A stretch of DNA of 54,883 nt from Clostridia bacterium (GTDB lineage: Bacteria; Bacillota; Clostridia; Oscillospirales; CAG-272): positions 1 through 54,883 of the forward strand of contig JAGAPG010000012.1 in the NCBI GenBank assembly GCA_017623355.1, in the 5' to 3' direction. This document shows, one piece after another, positions 43,414 to 52,200 of the stretch. The notes beneath the pieces are model-generated. The model was not told the origin of the DNA, did no database searches, and saw only the letters and a program-made list of their open reading frames with translations. Each line of letters begins with the position of its first letter. Within the stretch, counting starts at the first letter, position 1. A program made the position numbers and the translations under genes.

Positions 43414-45267
43414 ATGAAAAAAATTTCAGAAACTTCAATCAAAAACGATATTTATGCTTTCGGAAATCTTAAGATTTTGATTTCTGCGGCGCTTATGGTG
43501 GCATTAAGCATAATCTGCGGCAAATTTTTAGCTATAAGAGGCGGAAATATCCTTAGATTCAGCTTTGAAAATATGCCAATACTTTTTACTTCGATAGCCT
43601 TTGGACCTCTTATGGGAGCTGCATGCGCTGTCTGCGCAGATCTTATCGGATGTCTTATGGTTGGATATGAGATAAACCCTATCGTGACCTTGGGAGCTGC
43701 TGCAATAGGATTTTTTGGAGGCTTGATTTATAGGCTTTGTTTTAGATTGCCCGAGGTTGTAAAAATAATAATTTCAGTGTCTGTAGCGCATATTATCGGC
43801 TCTGTTGTTATAAAAACGTTCGGTCTTGCTAAGTTTTATAGCATTCCGTTTGCAGAGCTTATGCTATGGAGACTCTTGAATTATATAATAATAGGATTAT
43901 TGGAAATATTGATACTTTGGTATCTATTCAAAAATAAAGCAGTTATGAATCAGATAAAAAATATCAAATTATCAAATAAGATCAGAAGGGCGACGCCGAT
44001 GAACTATAATGATGCACTTGAATATATACACAAAATAAATTGGTGCTTCTGCAAGCCCGGGCTTGAAAGAATAACCGAGCTTTGTGAGAAGCTTGGAAAT
44101 CCTCAGGATAAGCTCAAATTTATTCATGTCGCCGGTACGAACGGAAAGGGCTCGTTTTGTGCAATGCTTTCATCAGTATTAAAGGCGAACGGATATAAGG
44201 TTGGTATGTATACGTCTCCGTATGTAAGGGTGTTCAATGAAAGAATGGCTATAAACGGAGAAATGATACAGGATGATGAGCTTGCAAAAATAACGGAGTA
44301 TGTAAAGCCGTTTGCAGATGAAATGTCGGATAAGCCAACAGAATTTGAACTCATAACAGCAATCGCGTTTGAATATTTTGCAAGAAATAATTGTGAATAC
44401 GTCGTTCTTGAATGCGGTCTTGGCGGACGTCTTGATTCTACGAATGTAATAAAGACTCCTGTTTTAAGCGTTATTACGGGTATATCTATCGATCACGTCT
44501 CGATATTGGGGGATACTGTTGAAAAAATAGCTTTTGAAAAAGCAGGAATTATAAAGCCCGGAATACCGTGCCTTTGGTGTGGAGAGAATGAGCTTGCATA
44601 TCGGGTTATAGAAAGAAGAGCAAAAGAGCTTAATGCTCCTCTTGTTACTGTATCTCACCGCGATACCAATATTAATAGAATGGATATAAACGGAACAGAA
44701 TTCGATTATAAGCACTACAAGAATGTAAAAATAAATCTTTTGGGAGAGTATCAGCCGTTTAATGCTACTAACGTGCTTTCTGCTATTGACATTTTGATAG
44801 AGCAGGGAATATCATTGAATAAAGAGCATATATTTGAGGGATTTTCTTCAGTAGAATGGCATGCCAGATTTGAAATTCTTTCTAAATCACCGCTTGTAAT
44901 CGCTGATGGTGGGCATAATATAGAGGGAGTAAGGGCTGCTGTAAACAGTGTGAAAAGATATTTTCCTCAGGAAAAGATCAATGTTGTCAGCGGAGTTATG
45001 GCTGACAAGGATTATGATATGATCGCTGATATAATAGGAGAAATAGCGCATGAGGTTTATTGCTTAACACCCAACAATCCGCGCGCCTTATCTGCAGAGG
45101 AATATTCAAGGGTATATCTTGAAAAAGGAATACAGTCATCTCATTATTCTGATGTCAGAGACGCGCTTTCTGCGGCAATAGAAAATGCTAAGATAAATGG
45201 GCGTAAGGTCATTTGCTTGGGCTCGCTTTATATGTACTCTGAGGTTTGTGAATTTTTTGAAAAATGA
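43414..45267 (+). CDS. Fusion of folate ECF transporter S component (FolT) and folylpolyglutamate/dihydrofolate synthase (FolC)
   Basis: 617 residues. Residues 1-~190 are an ECF S component with about six helices (e.g. SFENMPILFTSIAFGPLMGAA), FolT by context and riboswitch. Residues 196-617 are a full FolC: HVAGTNGKGS (P-loop), EFELITAIAF, ISIDHVSILGDT, FEKAGIIKPG and VIADGGHN. FolC adds glutamate to folates, which traps them in the cell; tying it to the importer would couple uptake and retention. The ATG 43414 follows AGGAGG. An internal ATG at 43999 with AAGGG upstream could also make free FolC. The energising EcfA/EcfT genes are not in the window. Confidence 0.9.
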   Translation: MKKISETSIKNDIYAFGNLKILISAALMVALSIICGKFLAIRGGNILRFSFENMPILFTSIAFGPLMGAACAVCADLIGCLMVGYEINPIVTLGAAAIGFFGGLIYRLCFRLPEVVKIIISVSVAHIIGSVVIKTFGLAKFYSIPFAELMLWRLLNYIIIGLLEILILWYLFKNKAVMNQIKNIKLSNKIRRATPMNYNDALEYIHKINWCFCKPGLERITELCEKLGNPQDKLKFIHVAGTNGKGSFCAMLSSVLKANGYKVGMYTSPYVRVFNERMAINGEMIQDDELAKITEYVKPFADEMSDKPTEFELITAIAFEYFARNNCEYVVLECGLGGRLDSTNVIKTPVLSVITGISIDHVSILGDTVEKIAFEKAGIIKPGIPCLWCGENELAYRVIERRAKELNAPLVTVSHRDTNINRMDINGTEFDYKHYKNVKINLLGEYQPFNATNVLSAIDILIEQGISLNKEHIFEGFSSVEWHARFEILSKSPLVIADGGHNIEGVRAAVNSVKRYFPQEKINVVSGVMADKDYDMIADIIGEIAHEVYCLTPNNPRALSAEEYSRVYLEKGIQSSHYSDVRDALSAAIENAKINGRKVICLGSLYMYSEVCEFFEK

Positions 45268-45307
45268 GTGAAGAAAAGCCGAAAAATCATATAAAAATAT
45301 TTTAATG

Positions 45308-45336
45308 TTGACAAAATAGCATAAATTTGGTACAAT
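45308..45336 (+). promoter_or_regulatory. Promoter of the polysaccharide operon
   Basis: TTGACA (45308-45313), 17-base spacer, TACAAT (45331-45336) with extended TGG. A small hairpin GTGTTTTT-ACG-AAAAACAC sits in the ~70-base leader. Confidence 0.8.
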
Positions 45337-45411
45337 AGAATTGTATATGACAAATTTCGTGTTTTTACGAAAAACACCTTCTATTATAAAAATGTGAAAA
45401 GAGAACTTTAA

Positions 45412-46332
45412 ATGAACATGTCAAAATCACCCAAGTTTGAAAGCGTAAAGACCTTTTTTTCTCACATGAAAAGAGAATTTATAAAAAATAAGAATATAGT
45501 TGGTCAGCTTGTAAAACGTAATGTAAAGGTTCAGTACCGCAATTCGGCTATAGGAATTGTGTGGACCGTTCTTAATCCGTTGCTTAATATGCTTGTTATG
45601 TATCTTGTATTCGGTACTATATTTGGATATAGCAGTGATAAAACATACGTTTTATATCTTCTTTGCGGAAACATAATATTCAATACTATGAGAGGTGCAA
45701 CAACGCAATCAATGACCTCTTTGGTCAATAACAGAGGACTTTTGACTAAAAATAAAATAGCCTTTCAGGTATTTCCGCTTTCATGTAATATAAGCGCGAT
45801 AGTTAACTTTGCGTTTTCATATGTAGCGCTTCTTATTGTTATGATGGTCGTTGATACATCAAGCCCGTTTATGCATGTTTTCAGCGCACACATGCTCAAG
45901 GCAATATTGATGATGCCGGCGTTTTTCCTCTTTATATACGGTGTTTCACTCGTTCTTGCAGCCGCATATGTCTATTTTAGAGATATACTTCATTTTTATA
46001 ATATATTCCTCACTCTTTGGATGTATATGACACCTATATTTTATAAGGTAAATACGATTTCCGGCTCTTTTGGAAAATTCTTTGTCTTTATTTTGAAATG
46101 TAATCCTATGGTTCATTTTGTTGAATATTTCAGACAGGTTACCTATAGAACTGTTGCCGAGACCTCTATTACAGAAACGAGCGATGAGGCAATAAAGCAG
46201 ATTATGGCTATTCAGGATAGCGTGATAATAGATACCAATCTTGCCACATTATATATTTTGGGAATCGCGTTTTTCGCAGTGGGATTACTTATATTCTCAG
46301 TATCGAAACGAAACTTTATGTACAAGATTTAA
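45412..46332 (+). CDS. Polysaccharide ABC exporter permease (Wzm/TagG type)
   Basis: 306 residues with six helices in ABC-2 form. The N-terminal LVKRNVKVQYRNSAIGIVWTVLNPLL segment marks the Wzm/TagG/RfbA family, which exports O-antigen, teichoic acid or capsule chains linked to undecaprenyl diphosphate. AAGAGAAC before the ATG is a weak ribosome site; a second ATG lies two codons on. The ATPase gene follows 18 bases later, as usual for the pair. Confidence 0.92.
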   Translation: MNMSKSPKFESVKTFFSHMKREFIKNKNIVGQLVKRNVKVQYRNSAIGIVWTVLNPLLNMLVMYLVFGTIFGYSSDKTYVLYLLCGNIIFNTMRGATTQSMTSLVNNRGLLTKNKIAFQVFPLSCNISAIVNFAFSYVALLIVMMVVDTSSPFMHVFSAHMLKAILMMPAFFLFIYGVSLVLAAAYVYFRDILHFYNIFLTLWMYMTPIFYKVNTISGSFGKFFVFILKCNPMVHFVEYFRQVTYRTVAETSITETSDEAIKQIMAIQDSVIIDTNLATLYILGIAFFAVGLLIFSVSKRNFMYKI

Positions 46333-46350
46333 GTATCAAAAGAGGTTTAT

Positions 46351-47157
46351 ATGAAGAAAAATAAAATGGATGAATTGGAGTTAAGCCAATCCGCTATAGA
46401 TATAAATGAAGAATTACCTGTGATCGAATTCAATGATGTTGAGATGGAATTCTATATGGGCTCTGAAAAGATTGACGGTCTAAAGGAATTTTTCATAAAA
46501 TTCATAAAGGGAAAAATAGACAGAACAAAGAAAAAAGTACTTGACGGCATCTCTTTTAGTGTGAAAAAAGGCGAATCTATTGCAATAATAGGTCATAACG
46601 GAGCAGGAAAAAGTACTACTCTTAAAATAATAACCGGTATTTTAAAGCCTACCAAGGGAAGCGTAAAGGTGCGTGGAAACGTAGCTCCTCTTCTAAATCT
46701 TGGTGCAGGATTTGATTACGAGGCAACAGCTAAAGAAAATATATATCTTAACGGTGCTATTTTAGGGCATTCTAAAAAAGAGCTTGAGAAGAAATATAAC
46801 GACATTGTTGAGTTTTCAGAGCTTCATGATTATATGAATGTTCCGCTTAAAAACTTTTCTTCAGGAATGGTAGCAAGGCTTGGATTTGCAATAGCAATAG
46901 ATGTTGAGCCTGATATATTGCTTATAGACGAGGTTTTGTCTGTAGGTGATGAAAATTTCCGTCAAAAATGCTCGGCTAAGATAAAAGAGCTAAAGGAAAA
47001 GGGAGCAACATTTGTTGTTGTATCTCATTCAATCGGTCAGATAAAGCAGCTTTGTCAAAGAGCTATATGGATAGAAAATTCAAAGCTTGTTGCCGATGGA
47101 CCAGTTGATGAGGTTTGCGCTAAATACGAAGAATATTGCAAAAACAATAAGCACTGA
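46351..47157 (+). CDS. Polysaccharide ABC exporter ATPase (Wzt/TagH type)
   Basis: 268 residues. Walker A IGHNGAGKST (~85), signature NFSSGMVARLGFA (~166), Walker B ILLIDEVLSVGD (~188) and SHS H-loop are intact. An N-terminal extension (~1-45) with EFYMGSEKIDGLKEFF is typical of the family; the C-terminal carbohydrate-binding domain found in long Wzt proteins is absent, so the exporter does not recognise a terminal sugar cap that way. AGAGG precedes the ATG. Its stop lies within a hairpin terminator (47149-47177). Confidence 0.92.
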   Translation: MKKNKMDELELSQSAIDINEELPVIEFNDVEMEFYMGSEKIDGLKEFFIKFIKGKIDRTKKKVLDGISFSVKKGESIAIIGHNGAGKSTTLKIITGILKPTKGSVKVRGNVAPLLNLGAGFDYEATAKENIYLNGAILGHSKKELEKKYNDIVEFSELHDYMNVPLKNFSSGMVARLGFAIAIDVEPDILLIDEVLSVGDENFRQKCSAKIKELKEKGATFVVVSHSIGQIKQLCQRAIWIENSKLVADGPVDEVCAKYEEYCKNNKH

Positions 47158-47177
47158 CGAAACGTTAGTGCTTTTTG
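47149..47177 (+). terminator. Intrinsic terminator inside the polysaccharide operon
   Basis: AAGCACTGACG (47149-47159) pairs with CGTTAGTGCTT (47163-47173, one G-T pair), loop AAA, then a T run. It overlaps the ATPase stop and lies 20 bases before the next start, so it would reduce downstream expression. Confidence 0.8.
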
Positions 47178-47196
47178 CAAAATGGGAGGGTTGCGT

Positions 47197-48567
47197 ATGA
47201 ATAATGATAGAATATCAACGAGATATATCGGAGCATTTACCGATTTTATCATTAACATTTTCGTCGTGCTTTTTTCATATAAAATATCTTATATAAGCGA
47301 TTTTTTTAAATTAACAGAAACCTCTGTTATAATCGGCGCGCTTCTTGTATTTGTAGCAAGCTTTGTTTATTTCCTTTTTGATGTGTATTCGATAAAGCCT
47401 TATGAAAAGCTCATATCCTTGCTTGTGAAAATATTTATAGCACAGCTTTTCGTAATTACGATTTCTATGGTGGCAGTAGCTTTGTTTGCTGCAAATGTAG
47501 CATCAAATTATATTTTTGCAATTGCAATTTGCGGTATATCTTATGCTTGTATTGCCGTTAAAAAGATAATAGTAACTAAAATATTGCACCGCATACGTAT
47601 GAATAAGAAAAATCAAAAGAATATTCTTATCGTAGGAAACAGTAACGGTGCGCTTGAATATGTAAATCAAATAAATGACAACAAGCATTACGGATATAAA
47701 ATAATCGGATGCGTTTGCGATTCTGAAAATCCTAAGCTTAATAAGCTCGGAGGCATGGATGAGCTTGATATGATAATTAAGGTGTATAAGCCCCAGGAGA
47801 TCGTTTTAGCATTGCACGCGCACGAGGATAAAAAAACTCTCGATATTCTTTCAATCTGTGATCAAAACGGTATAAGAACATCTATAGTTCCTGTAGAATA
47901 CAAGTATTTTAAATCTAAAAGTCAAATAGATATGGTGGGGAATATTCCTGTAATCAATACACGCGCTATACCGCTTGATAATATGGCAAACGCCGCATTA
48001 AAGCGTATAATGGACATAATAATATCTTTGATGGTAATAATTCTTACATTCCCGATTATGATAATAGCATTTATCGGTGTGAAGCTTTCATCAAAGGGTC
48101 CCGCTATATTTAAACAGAAACGAGTAGGAAAAAACAATAAGGAATTTACTATGTACAAATTCCGATCAATGAAGGTAAACGATCAAGAATCTACAGGCTG
48201 GACGACATCTGACGACCCGAGAAAAACTAAATTCGGCACATTTATGAGAAAAACGGGAATAGATGAGCTACCTCAATTTTTTAATGTTTTATTTGGGTCT
48301 ATGTCCATTGTAGGACCGCGTCCTGAGCTTCCTGTACACGTTGAAAAATACAAAAAAGAAATTCCTCTTTATATGGTAAAGCATCAGGTAAAGCCCGGGA
48401 TAACAGGGCTTGCTCAGATATATGGCTACAGAGGAGATACCTCTATCGAAAAGAGAATAGATCTTGATATAAAATATATCGAGGAATGGACTCTTTTTAA
48501 TGATATAAAAATTTTAATAGCAACTCCGTTTAAAATGTTTAATCGAAACGAAAAATATATAAAATAA
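47197..48567 (+). CDS. Undecaprenyl-phosphate sugar phosphotransferase (WcaJ/CpsE type)
   Basis: 456 residues from ATG 47197 (GGGAGG seven bases upstream; an ATG at 47182 overlaps that site). Four to five N-terminal helices (~10-125), a CoA-binding-like Rossmann domain (~140-265, IVGNSNGALEYV), then a membrane re-entrant helix and the bacterial sugar transferase domain (~270-456) with KRIMDIIIS, FKQKRVGKNNKEFTMYKFRSM, DELPQFFNVLFGSMSIVGPRPE and KPGITGLAQIYGYRG. It moves a hexose-1-phosphate to the lipid carrier and starts a polysaccharide unit. Confidence 0.93.
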   Translation: MNNDRISTRYIGAFTDFIINIFVVLFSYKISYISDFFKLTETSVIIGALLVFVASFVYFLFDVYSIKPYEKLISLLVKIFIAQLFVITISMVAVALFAANVASNYIFAIAICGISYACIAVKKIIVTKILHRIRMNKKNQKNILIVGNSNGALEYVNQINDNKHYGYKIIGCVCDSENPKLNKLGGMDELDMIIKVYKPQEIVLALHAHEDKKTLDILSICDQNGIRTSIVPVEYKYFKSKSQIDMVGNIPVINTRAIPLDNMANAALKRIMDIIISLMVIILTFPIMIIAFIGVKLSSKGPAIFKQKRVGKNNKEFTMYKFRSMKVNDQESTGWTTSDDPRKTKFGTFMRKTGIDELPQFFNVLFGSMSIVGPRPELPVHVEKYKKEIPLYMVKHQVKPGITGLAQIYGYRGDTSIEKRIDLDIKYIEEWTLFNDIKILIATPFKMFNRNEKYIK

Positions 48568-48571
48568 ATTT

Positions 48572-49609
48572 ATGAAGATACTTATTGTGGCATCTAATAT
48601 GGTGCATATAAAAAACTTTCATATGCCTTATGTGGACTCTCTGCGTCAAATGGGGCACAGTGTGTATATTATGGCATCCGGAGAGGGAGCGGATTTTAAT
48701 ATTCCTTTTAAGAAAAGATCTCTTTCTATAAAAAATCTCTCTTTAGTTCCTAAAATAAAAAAGATATTAAAGAAAGAACGCTTTGATGCTGTTCTTCTTC
48801 ATACCACTCTTGCTGCGTTTTGGGTAAGGATGGCGATAAGAAAGCTAAAAGACCGTCCTTATGTTATAAATACTGTTCACGGATATCTGTTCAATGAGCA
48901 CACCTCAGCTCTCAAATCCAAAGCATATATTTTATGCGAAAAGCTTGTTAGACGTGTAACTGATAATGTTGTTGTTATGAATAGCGAGGATGCCAAAATA
49001 GCATCAGAGCATAAATTGTGTATAGGCAGAGTTTTAGAGATAAACGGTATGGGTGTTGATTTTTCTCGCATATCGATTAATGAAAAGCAATCCTACGGCT
49101 TTACGGAATATAAAAATCTCGTTTTTGTCGGAGAGATCAGCAAAAGAAAAAATCAAATATTTTTGGTACGCGCATTAAGAAGACTTCCGGGATATTTTCT
49201 TACTCTTGTCGGAGACGGAGAAGAAAAGGATGCTATTATCAATGAAGCTAAAAAAATCGGTGTTTTAGAACGATTAAAAATAACCGGTTTCACTAAAAAT
49301 GTAAGTAAATATTTATCAGAGGCTGATATATATGTGTCTGCATCGCAAATAGAAGGTCTGCCGTTTAATGTAATGGAGGCTATGTATGCAAGGCTTCCTA
49401 TTGTAGCAAGCGATGTAAAGGGAAACAGAGATCTTTTGAAAGATGGACTGCTTTACAGGTATAATAACGAGGACGAATATGTAGATAAAGTAAGATCTAT
49501 ATCCGCATCACGCGTGGATTATGATATGGAAAAATATTCACTTGAAAGTGTTGTTCCTAAAAATATCGAAATGTATCTATCTTTAATAGGAAAAAAATCG
49601 GAGAAGTGA
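48572..49609 (+). CDS. GT4-family glycosyltransferase
   Basis: 345 residues. The GT-B fold is seen in the N-terminal acceptor half (SNMVHIKNFHMPY, HTTLAAFWVRMA, NTVHGYLF) and the nucleotide-sugar half (FVGEISKRKNQ, LVGDGEEKDAI, ITGFTKNVSKYL, ASQIEGLPFNVMEAMYARLPIVASDVKGNRDLL with the EX7E motif). It is close to CapM/PglA-type enzymes that add the second sugar to an undecaprenyl-linked unit. It is the only transferase in the locus besides the initiating one. The stop lies in the terminator stem. Confidence 0.9.
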   Translation: MKILIVASNMVHIKNFHMPYVDSLRQMGHSVYIMASGEGADFNIPFKKRSLSIKNLSLVPKIKKILKKERFDAVLLHTTLAAFWVRMAIRKLKDRPYVINTVHGYLFNEHTSALKSKAYILCEKLVRRVTDNVVVMNSEDAKIASEHKLCIGRVLEINGMGVDFSRISINEKQSYGFTEYKNLVFVGEISKRKNQIFLVRALRRLPGYFLTLVGDGEEKDAIINEAKKIGVLERLKITGFTKNVSKYLSEADIYVSASQIEGLPFNVMEAMYARLPIVASDVKGNRDLLKDGLLYRYNNEDEYVDKVRSISASRVDYDMEKYSLESVVPKNIEMYLSLIGKKSEK

Positions 49610-49623
49610 TTCTCCGATTTTTT
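49592..49623. terminator. Bidirectional terminator between the glycosyltransferase and mtaB
   Basis: A stem AAAAATCGGAGAA/TTCTCCGATTTTT of about 13 bp with GTGA loop covers the stop codons of both convergent genes. Confidence 0.9.
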
Positions 49624-50932
49624 ATATAATATCTGCATAGATATATTCTCCATCGTGTGATATAGGCATTACTGTTTTAAATTCGCCACTCATTTTCCTG
49701 TCGCTAAGGATCTTGATTTCTATAAAATTAGGAGAATGACCGCAAGCGTATTTTCCGTCAAATGTTTCAAAAAGCACCTCGATGCTTTTTTTAGAGGAAA
49801 CTATATTATCAAAAATAGCTTTTCTTGCGTTTTTTTCAATGGCTTCAAGACGTAACAAACGGTCTTTTTTTAGACATTCATCAACTTGGTTTGGCATAGT
49901 AGCTGCCTCAGTTCCTTTCCTTTTGGAATATGGAAAAATGTGAAGATGTAAAAATTGCTGTCTTGTAAAGAAATCCAGTGTTTCTTTAAAATCATCCTCT
50001 GTTTCACCGGGAAAGCCTGTTATAACATCTGCGGAAAGCATAAGATCGGGTATGCATTGTCTTAGATATGAAAGGTTTTTTTCAGCAATATCAATATTAT
50101 ATTTTCTCCGCATAAGATTCAATATTCTTGTACATCCGGTTTGCATAGAAATGTGAAAGTGCGGCATTACCTTATCAAGGGACATTATCTTGTCTGTAAA
50201 ATCCTTTGTTAGAGAAGCTGGGTCTAAAGATCCCAAGCGAATTCTTTTAAGACCGTCTATCTTGTTAATCTCACATAAAAGATCAGCAAGAGAATATCCG
50301 TTTTTAAAGTCTTTACCGTATGCAGCCGTTTCAATTCCCGTAAGAACTACCTCGCGGCACCCCTCTGAAACGATATTTTTAACTTCATTTATTATATTTT
50401 CTTTGGAGTTTGAGCGAACATTTCCACGAGCATATGGGATTATGCAATATGCACACTTAGATTCACATCCGTCCTCGATTTTTATAAACGCGCGAGTTCT
50501 TGTGAGCGGAGCTCCGACTGTCATCGTATCAAATAGGGAGTGTTGGATATCCGGTACAAAAAGCTCCTTTTTCTTTTTAGATCCTAAAAGTGAAATGGCT
50601 TTTTTGGCAATAATGGATTTTGCGTTGTTTCCGCAGACGAAATCAACGCCGTTAATAGCAAGAGCTTCCTCGGGATTTATTTGAGAATAGCATCCGGTGA
50701 CAATAATAACAGCTTGAGGGTTTTTAGAGACACATCTGCGGATGAATTGCTTAGATTTACGATCGCTTTCTGCGGTAACGGAGCAGGTGTTTATTATGTA
50801 AATGTCACATTTCTCTGAAGATGGCTTGATTTGAACGCCTGATTTTGAAAGCTCTTGCATAATAGCATCACTTTCATATTGGTTTACGCGGCATCCCAAA
50901 GTTATTATAGCAGCAGAAATCGCGTTATCCAT
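49622..50932 (-). CDS. mtaB: tRNA t6A37 methylthiotransferase
   Basis: 436 residues. The N-terminal MTTase domain has three cluster Cys (TLGCRVNQYESD, INTCSVT, TGCYSQ); the radical-SAM domain has CESKCAYCIIPYARG (CX3CX2C) and VITGFPGETEDDF; a C-terminal TRAM-like domain follows (~375-436). MtaB adds a methylthio group to t6A at position 37 of tRNAs reading ANN codons. The TLGCRVNQ start distinguishes MtaB from MiaB and RimO. It is monocistronic. Confidence 0.94.
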   Translation of the reverse strand: MDNAISAAIITLGCRVNQYESDAIMQELSKSGVQIKPSSEKCDIYIINTCSVTAESDRKSKQFIRRCVSKNPQAVIIVTGCYSQINPEEALAINGVDFVCGNNAKSIIAKKAISLLGSKKKKELFVPDIQHSLFDTMTVGAPLTRTRAFIKIEDGCESKCAYCIIPYARGNVRSNSKENIINEVKNIVSEGCREVVLTGIETAAYGKDFKNGYSLADLLCEINKIDGLKRIRLGSLDPASLTKDFTDKIMSLDKVMPHFHISMQTGCTRILNLMRRKYNIDIAEKNLSYLRQCIPDLMLSADVITGFPGETEDDFKETLDFFTRQQFLHLHIFPYSKRKGTEAATMPNQVDECLKKDRLLRLEAIEKNARKAIFDNIVSSKKSIEVLFETFDGKYACGHSPNFIEIKILSDRKMSGEFKTVMPISHDGEYIYADII

Positions 50933-50962
50933 GAATTTACCCCTTTTATAATAATTTTTATA

Positions 50963-50991
50963 ATTCTAACATATTTTTTTGTTTCTGTAAA
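50963..50991 (-). promoter_or_regulatory. Promoter of mtaB
   Basis: On the minus strand: TTTACA, 17-base spacer, TAGAAT with extended TGT. Confidence 0.65.
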
Positions 50992-51019
50992 CTCAAAATT
51001 AGAAATTTTTTAAATGCTA

Positions 51020-51048
51020 TTGAAAAAATCCTCTAAAACAATTATAAT
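51020..51048 (+). promoter_or_regulatory. Promoter of the pseudouridine synthase gene
   Basis: TTGAAA (51020-51025), 17-base spacer, TATAAT (51043-51048). Confidence 0.75.
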
Positions 51049-51094
51049 ATTTATATAAAGAATCTTAAATGTTTTTTGAATGGGGGTAGCTTTT

Positions 51095-52102
51095 GTGAGA
51101 GAATTTATTATTAATTCCAATGATTCAGGGCAACGGCTTGATAAATTCGTGCAAAAGACGGTAAAGGGAATACCGATTTCTCTCATGTATAAGGCTATAC
51201 GCTTGAAAAAAATAAAGGTCAATCGCAAAAGAGCAGAGCAGAAGCAAATGCTGAACACAGGCGATACTGTGCAGATGTTTTTGAACGAAGAGCTTTTTGA
51301 ATCTGCGGTGACTGATAACGAGCTTTATTCTGTAAAGCCTAACCTAAATATAATATATGAGGACCAAAATATTATAATTTGTGACAAAGCTCCCGGTATA
51401 TTGGTGCATAGCGGCGACGGTGACGGTAAAGTAAGCGGAATGGGCAGTGCCGATGACAGAAATACATTGATATATCACATTCAGGCGTATTTGGCTCAAA
51501 GGGGTGAATATGATCCGGGCAAGGAAAATTCATTTGCCCCCGCCCTGTGTAATAGAATTGATAGAAATACCGGTGGAATTGTAATTGGTGCCAAAACTGC
51601 TCAGGCACTTAGGGATATCAATGAACGCATAAGGGAAAACAGGATATCGAAATATTATATGTGTGCCGTAAACGGCAAATTGCCGAAGAAAAAAGATACT
51701 CTGCGGGACTTTTTGATAAAAGATTCTAAAAATAATACGGTAAGAGTGTTGAAAAAACGAATAAATGGCGCTAAAGAAATAATAACTGAATATGAGCTTT
51801 TGGAATATTCGGCAAGTAAAAATATTTCGTTAGTTGAAGTAAGGCTTGTCACCGGCAGAACCCATCAGATAAGAGCGCATATGTCATCAATAGGAAATCC
51901 TCTTTTGGGTGACGGAAAATATGGAAATATTTCCGATAATAAGAAAATGGGATATAAGCATCAAGCCCTGTATTCGTATAAACTTATATTTGAAGACTTT
52001 GATGATAGCTTGAGTTATTTGAACGGCAAGGAAATCAAAGCGGACGTGTCGAATATTTACTTTCTGAGGGAATTCGAAGTAAATCAAAAAAAATGCACAT
52101 AA
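51095..52102 (+). CDS. RluA-family pseudouridine synthase (RluC/RluD-like)
   Basis: 335 residues from GTG 51095, chosen because GGGGGT lies seven bases upstream and the protein then begins REFIINSNDSGQRLDKF as in the family; ATG 51080 is the alternative. An S4 RNA-binding domain (~12-75) is followed by the catalytic domain with NRIDRNTGGIVI (catalytic Asp; family HRLDxxTSG with His and Ser changed) and TGRTHQIRAHMS. It converts uridine to pseudouridine, probably in 23S rRNA. A ~15-residue insert after the LVHSGDGDG motif is slightly unusual. Confidence 0.9.
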   Translation: MREFIINSNDSGQRLDKFVQKTVKGIPISLMYKAIRLKKIKVNRKRAEQKQMLNTGDTVQMFLNEELFESAVTDNELYSVKPNLNIIYEDQNIIICDKAPGILVHSGDGDGKVSGMGSADDRNTLIYHIQAYLAQRGEYDPGKENSFAPALCNRIDRNTGGIVIGAKTAQALRDINERIRENRISKYYMCAVNGKLPKKKDTLRDFLIKDSKNNTVRVLKKRINGAKEIITEYELLEYSASKNISLVEVRLVTGRTHQIRAHMSSIGNPLLGDGKYGNISDNKKMGYKHQALYSYKLIFEDFDDSLSYLNGKEIKADVSNIYFLREFEVNQKKCT

Positions 52103-52127
52103 ACTGTCAAAAATATTTTTAAAAGTG

Positions 52128-52156
52128 TTGACAAGTGCGTAAAATTGATATATAAT
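52128..52156 (+). promoter_or_regulatory. Promoter of the LCP-like gene
   Basis: TTGACA (52128-52133), 17-base spacer, TATAAT (52151-52156): a consensus promoter. Confidence 0.88.
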
Positions 52157-52200
52157 TATTGTATAAGTGATAAATTATTTTTCATAGCAAAGGAGATATC

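Noticed and set aside
45359-45377. Hairpin GTGTTTTT-ACG-AAAAACAC as a terminator
   Set aside because: It is AT-rich, has no T run after it and sits in the leader of an operon with a good promoter.
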